DNA of 64,000 bases from Candidatus Kryptonium sp. GTDB taxonomy: Bacteria; Bacteroidota; Ignavibacteria; Kryptoniales; Kryptoniaceae. Of the stretch, positions 1 through 7,478 are shown in pieces. A program made the translations under genes and the position numbers. The stretch spans positions 434,001-498,000 of the forward strand of contig JANXBN010000001.1 in assembly GCA_025060635.1 (NCBI GenBank), written 5' to 3'. The notes under the pieces were generated by a model. That model made no database searches. It was given only the letters and a program-made list of their open reading frames with translations, and was not told the DNA's origin. Every line of letters begins with the position of its first letter. Positions within the stretch are counted from its first letter, which is position 1.

Positions 1-2
1 CG

Positions 3-1169
3 CTTGGGACGGAAATGATTTTAAATGTAGGTCCACAACATCCAGCTACACACGGGGTTTTGCGTCTCGTCCTTAAACTTGATGGTGAATATATAGTTGA
101 TGCTGTGCCTGAACTTGGTTATCTTCATCGTGGCAAGGAAAAAATAGCTGAAAACATGACTTTTCTTGAGTTTTTGCCTCATACCGATAGGATGGATTAT
201 CTTGCCCCTCTTTCAAACAACACTGCTTACATGCTCGCTGTTGAAAAGTTGTTTGGAGTTGAAGCGCCGAAAAGAGCTCAGTATATCAGGGTAATTGTAA
301 GTGAGCTTTCAAGGATCGCTTCGCATCTCGTGTGGCTCGGGACTTTCGCAATGGATGTTGGGGCATTGACTGTGTTTATGTGGTGTTTTAGAGAAAGAGA
401 AAAAATTTTAAGCATATTTGATCTTGTGACAGGAGTAAGATTTACGACAAGTTATACAAGAATAGGTGGCGTTGCTCAAGACATAACGGATGAAGCAATC
501 CACGCAATAAAAGAATTCATTGATAATTTCCCGAAAGAGCTCGCTCAGATGGAGAAACTTCTGAATAAAAATAGAATTTTTATTGAAAGAACCGACGGAA
601 TTGGAGTGATAACGAAGGAGCAAGCGATTGACATAGGTTTAACTGGACCTAATTTAAGAGCAGTTGGTGTCCCAAGAGATTTGAGAAAAGACGAACCTTA
701 TCTTGTTTATAACGAGCTTGATTTTGATATACCTGTTTATGAAGAAGGTGATTGTCTTGCTCGCTATTATGTTCGCCTTGATGAGATGAAGGAAAGCGTT
801 AAAATTGTAAGACAATGTATTGAAAAATTACCTTCTGGACCTGTGAAAGCGGATGAGCCAAAGGCAACTCATCCGAAGAAGGAGAAAATATATACAAAGA
901 TGGAAGAATTAATCCATGATTTCATATTAACCAACTTTGGTGGAACTCCACCTGTTGGCGAAGTTTATCACGCTGTTGAAAATCCTAAGGGAGAACTTGG
1001 GTTTTATATTGTAAGCGATGGAACAGGTTATCCGTGGAGATTAAAAGTAAGATCCCCATCTTTCGCAAATATACAAGCTTTGCCTTTGATGTTAAAAGGA
1101 TATATGATTGCAGATCTCGTTGCGATAATTGGTAGTATTGATCCTGTAATGGGCGAGGCAGATAAATAA
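3..1169 (+). CDS. nuoD: NADH-quinone oxidoreductase subunit D (5' end outside window)
   Basis: This is the 49-kDa subunit of respiratory complex I. It lies in the peripheral arm and helps form the quinone-binding pocket at the membrane interface. The motif GPQHPATHG, the RTDGIG segment, GPNLRAVGVPRDLRKDEPY and the end SIDPVMGEADK are family hallmarks. The first ATG is at 15, but the frame stays open to the left edge and reads LGTE before MILNVGPQHP. Family members usually carry residues there (TEEM-type sequence), so the true start is probably upstream and the gene is 5'-partial here. It is followed after 25 bp by nuoE and then nuoF. The earlier subunits (A, B, C) would be expected to the left. 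I am very sure of the identity and only the start is unknown. Confidence 0.97.
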   Translation, partial: LGTEMILNVGPQHPATHGVLRLVLKLDGEYIVDAVPELGYLHRGKEKIAENMTFLEFLPHTDRMDYLAPLSNNTAYMLAVEKLFGVEAPKRAQYIRVIVSELSRIASHLVWLGTFAMDVGALTVFMWCFREREKILSIFDLVTGVRFTTSYTRIGGVAQDITDEAIHAIKEFIDNFPKELAQMEKLLNKNRIFIERTDGIGVITKEQAIDIGLTGPNLRAVGVPRDLRKDEPYLVYNELDFDIPVYEEGDCLARYYVRLDEMKESVKIVRQCIEKLPSGPVKADEPKATHPKKEKIYTKMEELIHDFILTNFGGTPPVGEVYHAVENPKGELGFYIVSDGTGYPWRLKVRSPSFANIQALPLMLKGYMIADLVAIIGSIDPVMGEADK

Positions 1170-1194
1170 AACAAAAATAAATTTTTTTCTGCAA

Positions 1195-1671
1195 ATGTTC
1201 ACTGAAGAAAACTTGAAAAAAGTTGAAGAGATTAAAAAAAGATATCCAACACCACAAGCAGCACTTTTACCTGTTTTGTGGATCGCACAAGAACAATATG
1301 GCTGGATTTCCGAAGATGTAATGCGATATGTTGCTGAACTACTTGGCATTCCATATAGTCATGTCTATGGGGTTGTCACATTTTATACAATGTATAACAA
1401 AAAACCAGTTGGAAAATATCATATTCAGGTTTGCACTAATGTGAGCTGTATGTTGAATGGTGCTTATGAAAACCTTGAGTATCTTCAAAAGAAACTTAAA
1501 ATTAAAGTTGGGCAAACCACACCTGATATGAAGTTTACACTTTCGGAAGTTGAATGTCTTGGTTCGTGTGGAACTGCGCCAGTTGTGCAAATAAATGATG
1601 ATTATTACGAGAACATTGACAGGGAAAAACTTGAGAATTTAATTGAAGAACTAAGTAGGGATGAAAAATGA
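1195..1671 (+). CDS. nuoE: NADH-quinone oxidoreductase subunit E (24 kDa, [2Fe-2S])
   Basis: NuoE is a peripheral subunit of the NADH-oxidising module of complex I and carries the N1a [2Fe-2S] cluster. The thioredoxin-like ferredoxin fold is recognised by its four cysteine ligands: C80 and C85 (CTNVSC), then C121 and C125 (CLGSC). The length of 158 residues is normal. There is no Shine-Dalgarno sequence before the ATG, only an A/T-rich leader after nuoD. The last bases overlap the nuoF start as ATGA, so E and F are probably translationally coupled. Confidence 0.97.
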   Translation: MFTEENLKKVEEIKKRYPTPQAALLPVLWIAQEQYGWISEDVMRYVAELLGIPYSHVYGVVTFYTMYNKKPVGKYHIQVCTNVSCMLNGAYENLEYLQKKLKIKVGQTTPDMKFTLSEVECLGSCGTAPVVQINDDYYENIDREKLENLIEELSRDEK

Positions 1672-2936
1672 CGGAACAAATAAAATTGATTTTAAAAGAC
1701 ATACCTGAACTTCACAAGATAAAAGTTTATGAAGCAAATGGCGGATATTTAGCGCTGAAAAAGGCTCTTGGGATGAAACCTGATGAAGTCATTGAAGAAG
1801 TTAAAAAATCTGGATTAAGAGGCAGAGGCGGCGCTGCTTTCCCAACGGGATTGAAATGGAGCTTTATGCCAAAGGATTCAAGACCAAAGTACTTAATTGT
1901 TAATGCTGATGAAGGTGAACCCGGAACATTCAAGGATAGAGCAATAATTGAAAGAAATCCACATCAGTTAATTGAAGGTGCTTTAATAGCTGCATATGCA
2001 ATCGGTGCTCAGACAATTTATGTTTATATTCGTGGTGAATATGTTAAGTGGATGAAAATTCTTCAAACTGCAATTGATGAAGCATATTCTCAAGGTTATA
2101 TTGGGAAAAACATACTCGGTTCTGAATTTAGTGTTGATATGTATATTCATCGTGGTGCTGGTGCTTACATATGTGGTGAAGAATCCGCATTGATGGAATC
2201 AATAGAGGGTAAGCGCGGTTATCCAAGAGTTAAACCACCTTTTCCTGCTCAATATGGTTTATGGGGTTATCCAACGACGATAAATAATGTTGAAACACTT
2301 GCAAATGTTCCTGTGATAATTCAAAATGGTGGTGAGTGGTATGCACGAATTGGGGCTCCGAAGCATCCTGGGACAATTCTCTTTGGAGTAAGCGGACATG
2401 TGAATAAACCAGGAATTTATGAACTTCCGACGGGTGTCCTTTTGACAGATTTAATTTATAAATACGCAGGTGGTGTAAGAAATAACAAGAAGATAAAAGC
2501 AGTAATTCCAGGTGGTTCTTCAACTCCTCCTTTAAGAGGTGACCAAATTGAAGGAGTGACAATGGATTTTGATGGGTTAAAAAACGCAGGATCAATGATT
2601 GGAACAGGTGCTGTTATCGTCATGGACGAAGATACCGACATGGTCAAAGTTTTATGGAGGATTGCAAAGTTCTATTGGCATGAGTCCTGTGGTCAATGCA
2701 CGCCTTGCAGAGAAGGTACAGGATGGATGTTTAAAATTCTTGATAGAATTATAAAAGGCAATGGGAGACCAGAAGATCTTGATTTGCTTATAAGCGTCGC
2801 AGATAATATAGAAGGGAATACAATTTGTGCACTCGGAGATGCCGCAGCATGGCCTATAAAATTCGGTGTCCAAAGATTTCGTGAAGATTTTGAGAAATAT
2901 ATAAAGTTTAAATCAACCGTGATGGTTGAAAAATAG
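1668..2936 (+). CDS. nuoF: NADH-quinone oxidoreductase subunit F (51 kDa, NADH/FMN)
   Basis: NuoF binds NADH and FMN and passes electrons to the N3 [4Fe-4S] cluster at the entry of complex I. The glycine-rich NADH/FMN segment [14 protein letters not shown] is at about residues 51-64, the FMN-site run [14 protein letters not shown] at about 78-91, and the cluster ligands are C341, C344 and C347 (SCGQCTPC) plus C387 (TICALGD). The length of 422 residues is typical. It overlaps nuoE by 4 bp. The usual next gene, nuoG, is not here: two lipoprotein genes follow only 3 bp later, so nuoG must lie elsewhere or be absent. Confidence 0.97.
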   Translation: MTEQIKLILKDIPELHKIKVYEANGGYLALKKALGMKPDEVIEEVKKSGLRGRGGAAFPTGLKWSFMPKDSRPKYLIVNADEGEPGTFKDRAIIERNPHQLIEGALIAAYAIGAQTIYVYIRGEYVKWMKILQTAIDEAYSQGYIGKNILGSEFSVDMYIHRGAGAYICGEESALMESIEGKRGYPRVKPPFPAQYGLWGYPTTINNVETLANVPVIIQNGGEWYARIGAPKHPGTILFGVSGHVNKPGIYELPTGVLLTDLIYKYAGGVRNNKKIKAVIPGGSSTPPLRGDQIEGVTMDFDGLKNAGSMIGTGAVIVMDEDTDMVKVLWRIAKFYWHESCGQCTPCREGTGWMFKILDRIIKGNGRPEDLDLLISVADNIEGNTICALGDAAAWPIKFGVQRFREDFEKYIKFKSTVMVEK

Positions 2937-2939
2937 TTT

Positions 2940-3527
2940 ATGGGAAATCCAAAGAAATTATTCTTTCTTGTTTGCTTTGTTCTTGCTTCGTGTCAGATGT
3001 TTAAAACGAGGCAACCTGAATTGCCGACGGAAGTAGCTCAAGCAAATTGGAAACAACCAGTAACTCCAGAGATAACACTTGAAAACTTAAGAAACGCCAT
3101 TTCCGATAGAAACACCGAAAATTATATTCGTTGTTTTGTTGATTCAAACTTTTCAGAAAAGAAATTTGTTTTCATCCCAACTCAGGAAGCATTGATACAA
3201 TATCCTGAGATTTTCAAGAACTGGAATTTAAATAACGAGAGAAGCTATTTCAATAATATAAAAGCAAATGTCCCCCAAGGTGCGGTCTCTGATCTTATTT
3301 TATCTGGAAACTTTCAAAGTTATGGGGCTGATTCAGCTGTTTATTATGCAAGCTACATAGTAAGTTTTCAACATATCGTGAGAGATATCCCAAAAAGCGC
3401 AAGAGGAAATCTTCAGTTTTATCTTGTATCCGATAAAAATGGAAATTGGGTGATTTACAAATGGATTGATATAAAAATTCAGAACGAGTTTAGTTGGAGC
3501 GAATTAAAAGCAAAATTTAGTTATTGA
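2940..3527 (+). CDS. Lipoprotein of unknown function, NTF2-like candidate (first of a tandem pair)
   Basis: I do not recognise a named family. The N-terminus is a lipoprotein signal with lipobox VLASC, lipidated cysteine C18, so the protein should be anchored in the envelope. The 195-residue mature part has the pattern of a small alpha/beta domain: an early helix with NAISDRNTENYIRCF, a middle strand region, and the ending NLQFYLVSDKNGNWVIYKWID. This pattern resembles NTF2/SnoaL-like folds and matches the neighbour at 3528 (F.L......W.I..W.D near both C-termini), so the two look like diverged tandem duplicates. The gene begins 3 bp after nuoF and ends one base before the next gene, so it is probably co-transcribed with nuo. 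A role tied to complex I is not shown. Confidence 0.8.
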   Translation: MGNPKKLFFLVCFVLASCQMFKTRQPELPTEVAQANWKQPVTPEITLENLRNAISDRNTENYIRCFVDSNFSEKKFVFIPTQEALIQYPEIFKNWNLNNERSYFNNIKANVPQGAVSDLILSGNFQSYGADSAVYYASYIVSFQHIVRDIPKSARGNLQFYLVSDKNGNWVIYKWIDIKIQNEFSWSELKAKFSY

Positions 3528-4025
3528 ATGCGGGTTTTTTATTTTACACTTTCAATCTTAATGCTCTCTTGCATTAATCCATTTGCCCCTGGGCTTGATA
3601 GAAGCCCAGAAGAGATGGCTTTACTTGGTGATCAAAGAACAATTGAGGGTGTTTTTCAAAACTTTAAATATGCTTATACTTTTAAAGATACCTCTGTTTA
3701 CAGCAGATTACTTGATGAAAATTTTGTTTTTGTTTATCGCGATTATGACAAAGGTCAGGATATCTCTTGGGGGAAAGTTGATGAGGTGAGAGCAACCTAT
3801 GGTCTTTTCAGAAATACTCAAAATCTTGATCTTATCTGGAACAACATAATAATTGACTCTGGGGATTCTGTTTACAGAAATGTTGTGCGGGGTTTTAACC
3901 TCACAATTACATTTAATCCAGCTGACATAATAAGGATAGACGGAAGAGCGAACTTCGTTTTGCGTCGCGGTAATCCATCCGAACCGTGGTTGATTGCTTT
4001 TTGGCGTGATGAGTCAAATTATTAA
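3528..4025 (+). CDS. Lipoprotein of unknown function, NTF2-like candidate (second of a tandem pair)
   Basis: A 165-residue predicted lipoprotein with lipobox MLSC (C15) after a short hydrophobic signal. The body starts with a helix-like segment (TIEGVFQNFKYAYTFKDTS) followed by LDENFVFVYRDYD, and ends NFVLRRGNPSEPWLIAFWRDE. This is the layout expected for NTF2/SnoaL-like small cone-shaped domains, though I infer the fold from pattern only. It parallels the preceding lipoprotein in lipobox position, spacing of aromatic residues and the final W-x2-x2-W-x-D strand. It starts on the base after the previous stop codon and sits 6-18 bp before pheA, so all are in one compact transcript. Function unknown. 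Confidence 0.8.
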   Translation: MRVFYFTLSILMLSCINPFAPGLDRSPEEMALLGDQRTIEGVFQNFKYAYTFKDTSVYSRLLDENFVFVYRDYDKGQDISWGKVDEVRATYGLFRNTQNLDLIWNNIIIDSGDSVYRNVVRGFNLTITFNPADIIRIDGRANFVLRRGNPSEPWLIAFWRDESNY

Positions 4026-4031
4026 TAAATT

Positions 4032-4874
4032 TTGGATTTAAAGTTGAAGATAAAAGTTGGATTCCAAGGAGAAAGAGGAGCCTTTAGTGAGCAAGCTGGA
4101 TATGAGTTTTTTGGAGGCAAGATGATATCAGTTCCGTTTCATTCTTTTGAAGATGTATTCAAAAGTGTTAAGAGAGGCGATGTTGATTTTGGGGTTATAC
4201 CAATTGAAAATTCGCTCTATGGAAGCATACATCAAAATTATGATTTGCTTCAAAGGTATAATGTTTATATAGTTGGAGAAGTAAAATTGAGGATAAAACA
4301 TTATCTTCTCGCAAACCACGGTGTTAAATTAAAAGATATAAAGAAAATTTATTCGCATCCACAAGCGATTTCACAATGTGAAAATTTTTTAAAGAAATTG
4401 CGTAAAGTTGAAATAATCCCAACATATGACACCGCTGGTTCGGCGAGGTTCGTAAAAGAGAACAAAATACTTGACGGTGCAGCTATAGCTGGAAGGCGAG
4501 CTGGAAAATACTATGGTTTAAAAGTTTTGAAGGCGGGAATAGAAAACCATGAGAAAAACTTTACACGATTTCTTATTTTATCCAGAGAAAAAATGATCGC
4601 TCAAAGAAATCCAAAAACATCTATTGTTTTCACTACGAAAAATGTCCCTGGGGCGCTTTTTTCTGCTCTTGGTGTTTTCGCCCGCAGACATATAAATCTC
4701 TTGAAAATTGAATCAAGGCCAATAGTTGGGCAACCATGGAGATATATGTTTTATCTTGATTTTGAGGGAAGCATTTTGGATGAAATTTGTATTGATGCGA
4801 TAAGGGAATTGAAAAAGATAGCACAGTATTACAAGTTCCTTGGAACTTATGAAAAAGGGAGGGAAGTCGGATGA
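4032..4874 (+). CDS. pheA: Prephenate dehydratase (ACT-domain regulated)
   Basis: This enzyme converts prephenate to phenylpyruvate in phenylalanine biosynthesis in the cytoplasm. The N-terminal catalytic part begins KVGFQGERGAFSEQA and contains the PTYDTAGSARFVKE region and NFTRFLIL, the conserved threonine-arginine-phenylalanine motif of the active site. The C-terminal ACT domain contains GALFSALGVFARRHINLLKI followed by ESRP, the phenylalanine-binding signature. There is no fused chorismate mutase. No ATG is available: the open frame can start at TTG 4032 or at TTG 4044, and the second places KIKVGFQGERG right at the N-terminus as in homologues, so 4044 is slightly preferred. The end overlaps ftsX by 4 bp. 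Confidence 0.93.
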   Translation: MDLKLKIKVGFQGERGAFSEQAGYEFFGGKMISVPFHSFEDVFKSVKRGDVDFGVIPIENSLYGSIHQNYDLLQRYNVYIVGEVKLRIKHYLLANHGVKLKDIKKIYSHPQAISQCENFLKKLRKVEIIPTYDTAGSARFVKENKILDGAAIAGRRAGKYYGLKVLKAGIENHEKNFTRFLILSREKMIAQRNPKTSIVFTTKNVPGALFSALGVFARRHINLLKIESRPIVGQPWRYMFYLDFEGSILDEICIDAIRELKKIAQYYKFLGTYEKGREVG

Positions 4875-5749
4875 GGTTTAAATATGCCCTCAAAGAGGCG
4901 ATATCTGGATTTAAAAAGTCAAAACTATCATCCTTTGCGTCAGTTTTCGCATTGTTTGTTTCACTTTTAGCAATTGGAATGTTCGTGGTCACAGGATATA
5001 ACATAAATCGGCTGATCAAAACGATAAAGAGTAAGATTGAGATTGAAGTTTTTATAAAGGATGGGCACACGCATAGTCAGATAGACTCGTTGAGAAAAAT
5101 TATTATGTCATTTGATGAAGTTGAAGAAGTTATATATGTTTCAAAGGAAGAAGCTGCGAAGATATTTGAAAGGGAATTTGGCGAGAGCATTTTCAATGTC
5201 CTTGATTTCAATCCGCTCCCAGCGTCATTTAAAATAAGATTGAAGGAAAATTTCAGAACTACACAAGGAGTTGAAAGTGTTGTTAGAAAGTTAAGGAAAA
5301 TCCCTAATTTTGAAGATATCAAATATAGAAAGTTGCTACTTGGAATAATGGAGAGAAGGTTTCATATTCTTACATACATATTTTTCGGCACTGGGATTTT
5401 GTTAAGTTTAATATCGGTTCTTTTAATAATAAACACCATAAGATTGACGATTTACGCAAAAAGAAAGCTAATAAAGATAATGCAGCTTGTCGGAGCAACG
5501 CGTGGATTCATAATGTTGCCCTTTTTGATCCAAGGATTCTTACAAGGGTTGCTTGCTGGAATTTTTTCAGCTGGTATAATTTATGTGGGAATTAAAATTA
5601 TCGTTCCGCAGCTTCCAGACGATGTAATAAGCAGTATAAATGTTCCAGATTTATTTTTTCCCGTTTTGATTTTAATTGGTTGTATACTTGGTTTCGCTGG
5701 TAGTTGGTTATCTGCAAGTAAATACATAACATATAGGTTGCTTCCGTAA
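4871..5749 (+). CDS. ftsX: Cell-division ABC transporter permease FtsX
   Basis: FtsX is the membrane partner of the FtsE ATPase. At the septum the complex activates peptidoglycan hydrolases. The 292-residue protein shows the expected layout: a first membrane helix at about 20-45, a periplasmic loop of about 120 residues (with KSKIEIEVFIKDG and EVIYVSKEEAAKIFEREFG), then three helices, with the cytoplasmic KLIKIMQLVGATRGFI motif between helices 2 and 3. It overlaps pheA by 4 bp (ATGA). The ftsE gene is not next to it, which is common in this part of the bacterial tree. Confidence 0.93.
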   Translation: MRFKYALKEAISGFKKSKLSSFASVFALFVSLLAIGMFVVTGYNINRLIKTIKSKIEIEVFIKDGHTHSQIDSLRKIIMSFDEVEEVIYVSKEEAAKIFEREFGESIFNVLDFNPLPASFKIRLKENFRTTQGVESVVRKLRKIPNFEDIKYRKLLLGIMERRFHILTYIFFGTGILLSLISVLLIINTIRLTIYAKRKLIKIMQLVGATRGFIMLPFLIQGFLQGLLAGIFSAGIIYVGIKIIVPQLPDDVISSINVPDLFFPVLILIGCILGFAGSWLSASKYITYRLLP

Positions 5750-5771
5750 AATAAAATGGTTGAATTGAAAA

Positions 5772-6116
5772 ATGAGAGACTGTATATTTTGTGAAATCAT
5801 TGCAGGGAGAATGCCTGCTGATTTCGTTTATGAGGACGAGGAGATAGTCGCTTTTAAAGACATCAATCCACAAGCACCGATTCACATTCTCGTCGTTCCG
5901 AGAAAGCATTTTTCAACGCTTCTTGATCTTAAACCTGAAGACGCGTTGCTTGCCGGACGATTGATTATTGTTGCGAATGAAGTTGCTAAAAAATTTAACA
6001 TTCACAATCGTGGATTTAGGCTTGTTTTTAATTGTAATCGCGAGGCGGGACAAAGCATTTATCATGTCCATTTGCATCTTTTAGGTGGAAGAGTAATGAT
6101 GTGGCCTCCAGGATGA
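5772..6116 (+). CDS. HIT-family (HINT-type) nucleotide-binding hydrolase
   Basis: A 114-residue histidine-triad protein of the Hint/PKCI branch. Such enzymes hydrolyse AMP-lysine or nucleoside phosphoramidates. The triad HVHLHLL is at residues 98-104 (H98, H100, H102), and the N-terminal C4-x2-C7 pair in RDCIFCEI is typical of zinc-binding HINT proteins. The central DINPQAPIHILVVPRKH is also diagnostic. It sits 22 bp after ftsX and 20 bp before a DUF2231 gene. The physiological substrate cannot be read from sequence. Confidence 0.93.
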   Translation: MRDCIFCEIIAGRMPADFVYEDEEIVAFKDINPQAPIHILVVPRKHFSTLLDLKPEDALLAGRLIIVANEVAKKFNIHNRGFRLVFNCNREAGQSIYHVHLHLLGGRVMMWPPG

Positions 6117-6136
6117 ACAATAAAAAATGGTAATCT

Positions 6137-6565
6137 ATGGTGCTACATCCGATCTTTGTTCACTTTCCTATCGGTCTTTTTACAACTGCGTTTATTTTTG
6201 AGATCGTTGAATTCATTACAAAAGATAAATTTAAAAATTCATCCTTGCTTGTGTTATCGCTCTCTGTTTTATTTTCCATTATAGCAGCTCAAACAGGAAA
6301 CATTGAAGCGAAAGAATTGTCATTATCTGGAGATCTCGGAAAAGTACTTACACTTCATCAGGAAAATGCTAACTTGTTTTTATTTATCTCCACATTGGTT
6401 TTCATGCTGAAGCTTTACATCTCTTTGAGATCTAAAAGTTCATCTTTTTATGTCTTCATGCTTCTGATTGTGTTTTATTTAATTGGGCTATTATTTGTTA
6501 GCAGAACTGCTTATTACGGTGCAAAACTCGTTTTTGAATACGGCGTTGGGATAAAACAAAGTTGA
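6137..6565 (+). CDS. DUF2231-type inner-membrane protein
   Basis: A 142-residue protein with four predicted membrane helices. The start MVLHPIFVHFPIGLF contains the HPxxVHFP signature of the DUF2231 family, and the end SRTAYYGAKLVFEYGVGI also fits. The family is widespread and uncharacterised, sometimes found near heme or redox genes. The histidine pair at the membrane edge could bind a metal or heme, which is a guess. Co-oriented and closely spaced with the HIT gene and trmB. Confidence 0.82.
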   Translation: MVLHPIFVHFPIGLFTTAFIFEIVEFITKDKFKNSSLLVLSLSVLFSIIAAQTGNIEAKELSLSGDLGKVLTLHQENANLFLFISTLVFMLKLYISLRSKSSSFYVFMLLIVFYLIGLLFVSRTAYYGAKLVFEYGVGIKQS

Positions 6566-6575
6566 TTTTTGACTG

Positions 6576-7283
6576 ATGAAATCTTTTATTATAAACTGGA
6601 AAGAGTTAAACTATCCCATAAATTTGGATGAACTTTTTTGCAGAAATTCAGAACTTGAACTTGAAATTGGTTTCGGTAATGGCATTTTTTTGCTTCAAAT
6701 TGCTTCTGATAATCCGAACAAGAATTTTATTGGAATTGAATTAGTTAATTTCTTCGCTAAGAAAGCGGATAAAAAGCTTAAAAACGCAGGGGTTGAAAAT
6801 GTACGCCTGTTTGTTGGCGATGCGAAGTTATTGCTTTTAATTTTATTTAAGGATAAAGTCTTTGATCATATATATTTCAATTTTCCCGATCCTTGGTTCA
6901 AAAAAAGACATAAAAAAAGAAGATTGCTTAAGTTGAATTTTAATCGTTTGCTTGCGAAGCGACTCAAAGACGGTGGATTTGTTTCAGTTGCAACTGATCA
7001 TCCTGAATTTAGGGATTTTGTGATTGAATCAATGATAGATTCAGGCGTTTTTATAAGTGAATATCCAGAGGGTTATACACTTGAAAGCCCCGAACATTAT
7101 TCAACTAAATACGAGCAAAAATGGCGAAGTCAGGGGAAGGAAATTTACTATATGAAATTCAGGAAAACTCATCACCCAGTTGTTTTTGATGTGAATGAAT
7201 ATCTTACGGAGGAGAATTTGTGGTATTTGATTTATTCAAAGGGTTTAAATGGAATTGTAAAAAGATTGTTTAGCGAAAGCTGA
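6576..7283 (+). CDS. trmB: tRNA (guanine-N7-)-methyltransferase
   Basis: TrmB uses S-adenosylmethionine to methylate N7 of G46 in the tRNA variable loop. The SAM-binding motif I LELEIGFGNGIFLLQIA is near residue 27 and NFIGIEL follows. The hallmark FPDPWFKKRHKKRR is at about residues 106-119. The length of 235 residues is normal, with a somewhat lysine-rich C-terminal part. It begins 10 bp after the DUF2231 gene and is the last gene of the first transcriptional block. A stem-loop lies 12 bp after its stop. Confidence 0.95.
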   Translation: MKSFIINWKELNYPINLDELFCRNSELELEIGFGNGIFLLQIASDNPNKNFIGIELVNFFAKKADKKLKNAGVENVRLFVGDAKLLLLILFKDKVFDHIYFNFPDPWFKKRHKKRRLLKLNFNRLLAKRLKDGGFVSVATDHPEFRDFVIESMIDSGVFISEYPEGYTLESPEHYSTKYEQKWRSQGKEIYYMKFRKTHHPVVFDVNEYLTEENLWYLIYSKGLNGIVKRLFSES

Positions 7284-7294
7284 TTAAATTTAAG

Positions 7295-7327
7295 GCAAAT
7301 TTAGAACGAAAGTTTGTTTAAATTTGC
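7295..7327 (+). terminator. Long stem-loop after trmB (terminator-like, no U tract)
   Basis: The arms GCAAATTTA (7295-7303) and TAAATTTGC (7319-7327) are perfectly complementary over 9 bp. Inside the loop AAC-GAAA-GTT (7305-7314) can form a short second stem capped by a GNRA tetraloop. It lies between the end of the trmB block and the next promoter, so it is placed as a transcription end or 3' mRNA stabiliser. The sequence after it is G-rich rather than T-rich, so classical intrinsic termination is doubtful. Confidence 0.5.
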
Positions 7328-7413
7328 GACGGCGGGGGGAAGAAGAAAGCATCGCTGTTGATAAACGGGGAAAATTTGTTTTTTAGAATTTAAGCGAGTG
7401 CTTAAAATTTTCC

Positions 7414-7443
7414 TTGACTTAATGAATGAAAATTTGGTAAATT
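7414..7443 (+). promoter_or_regulatory. Sigma70-type promoter for the DUF4159/ExbBD operon
   Basis: TTGACT at 7414-7419 is separated by 18 bp from TAAATT at 7438-7443. It lies 35 bp before the first ATG of the nine-gene block in the only sizeable gap (195 bp) in front of it. The rest of 7284-7478 holds the stem-loop and no open reading frame I believe. Confidence 0.55.
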
Positions 7444-7478
7444 AAATACTTGGATAGCAAAAATATCACCTGTTAATT

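Noticed and set aside
1-14. Taking ATG 15 as the true start of nuoD
   Set aside because: The frame is open to the left edge and encodes LGTE before the ATG, consistent with the usual N-terminal extension of NuoD; the gene is treated as partial.
1727-1933. Antisense and out-of-frame reading frames inside nuo, polA, glyA and the surface-protein genes
   Set aside because: They follow the codon structure of the real genes, lack ribosome-binding sites and show no recognisable domains.
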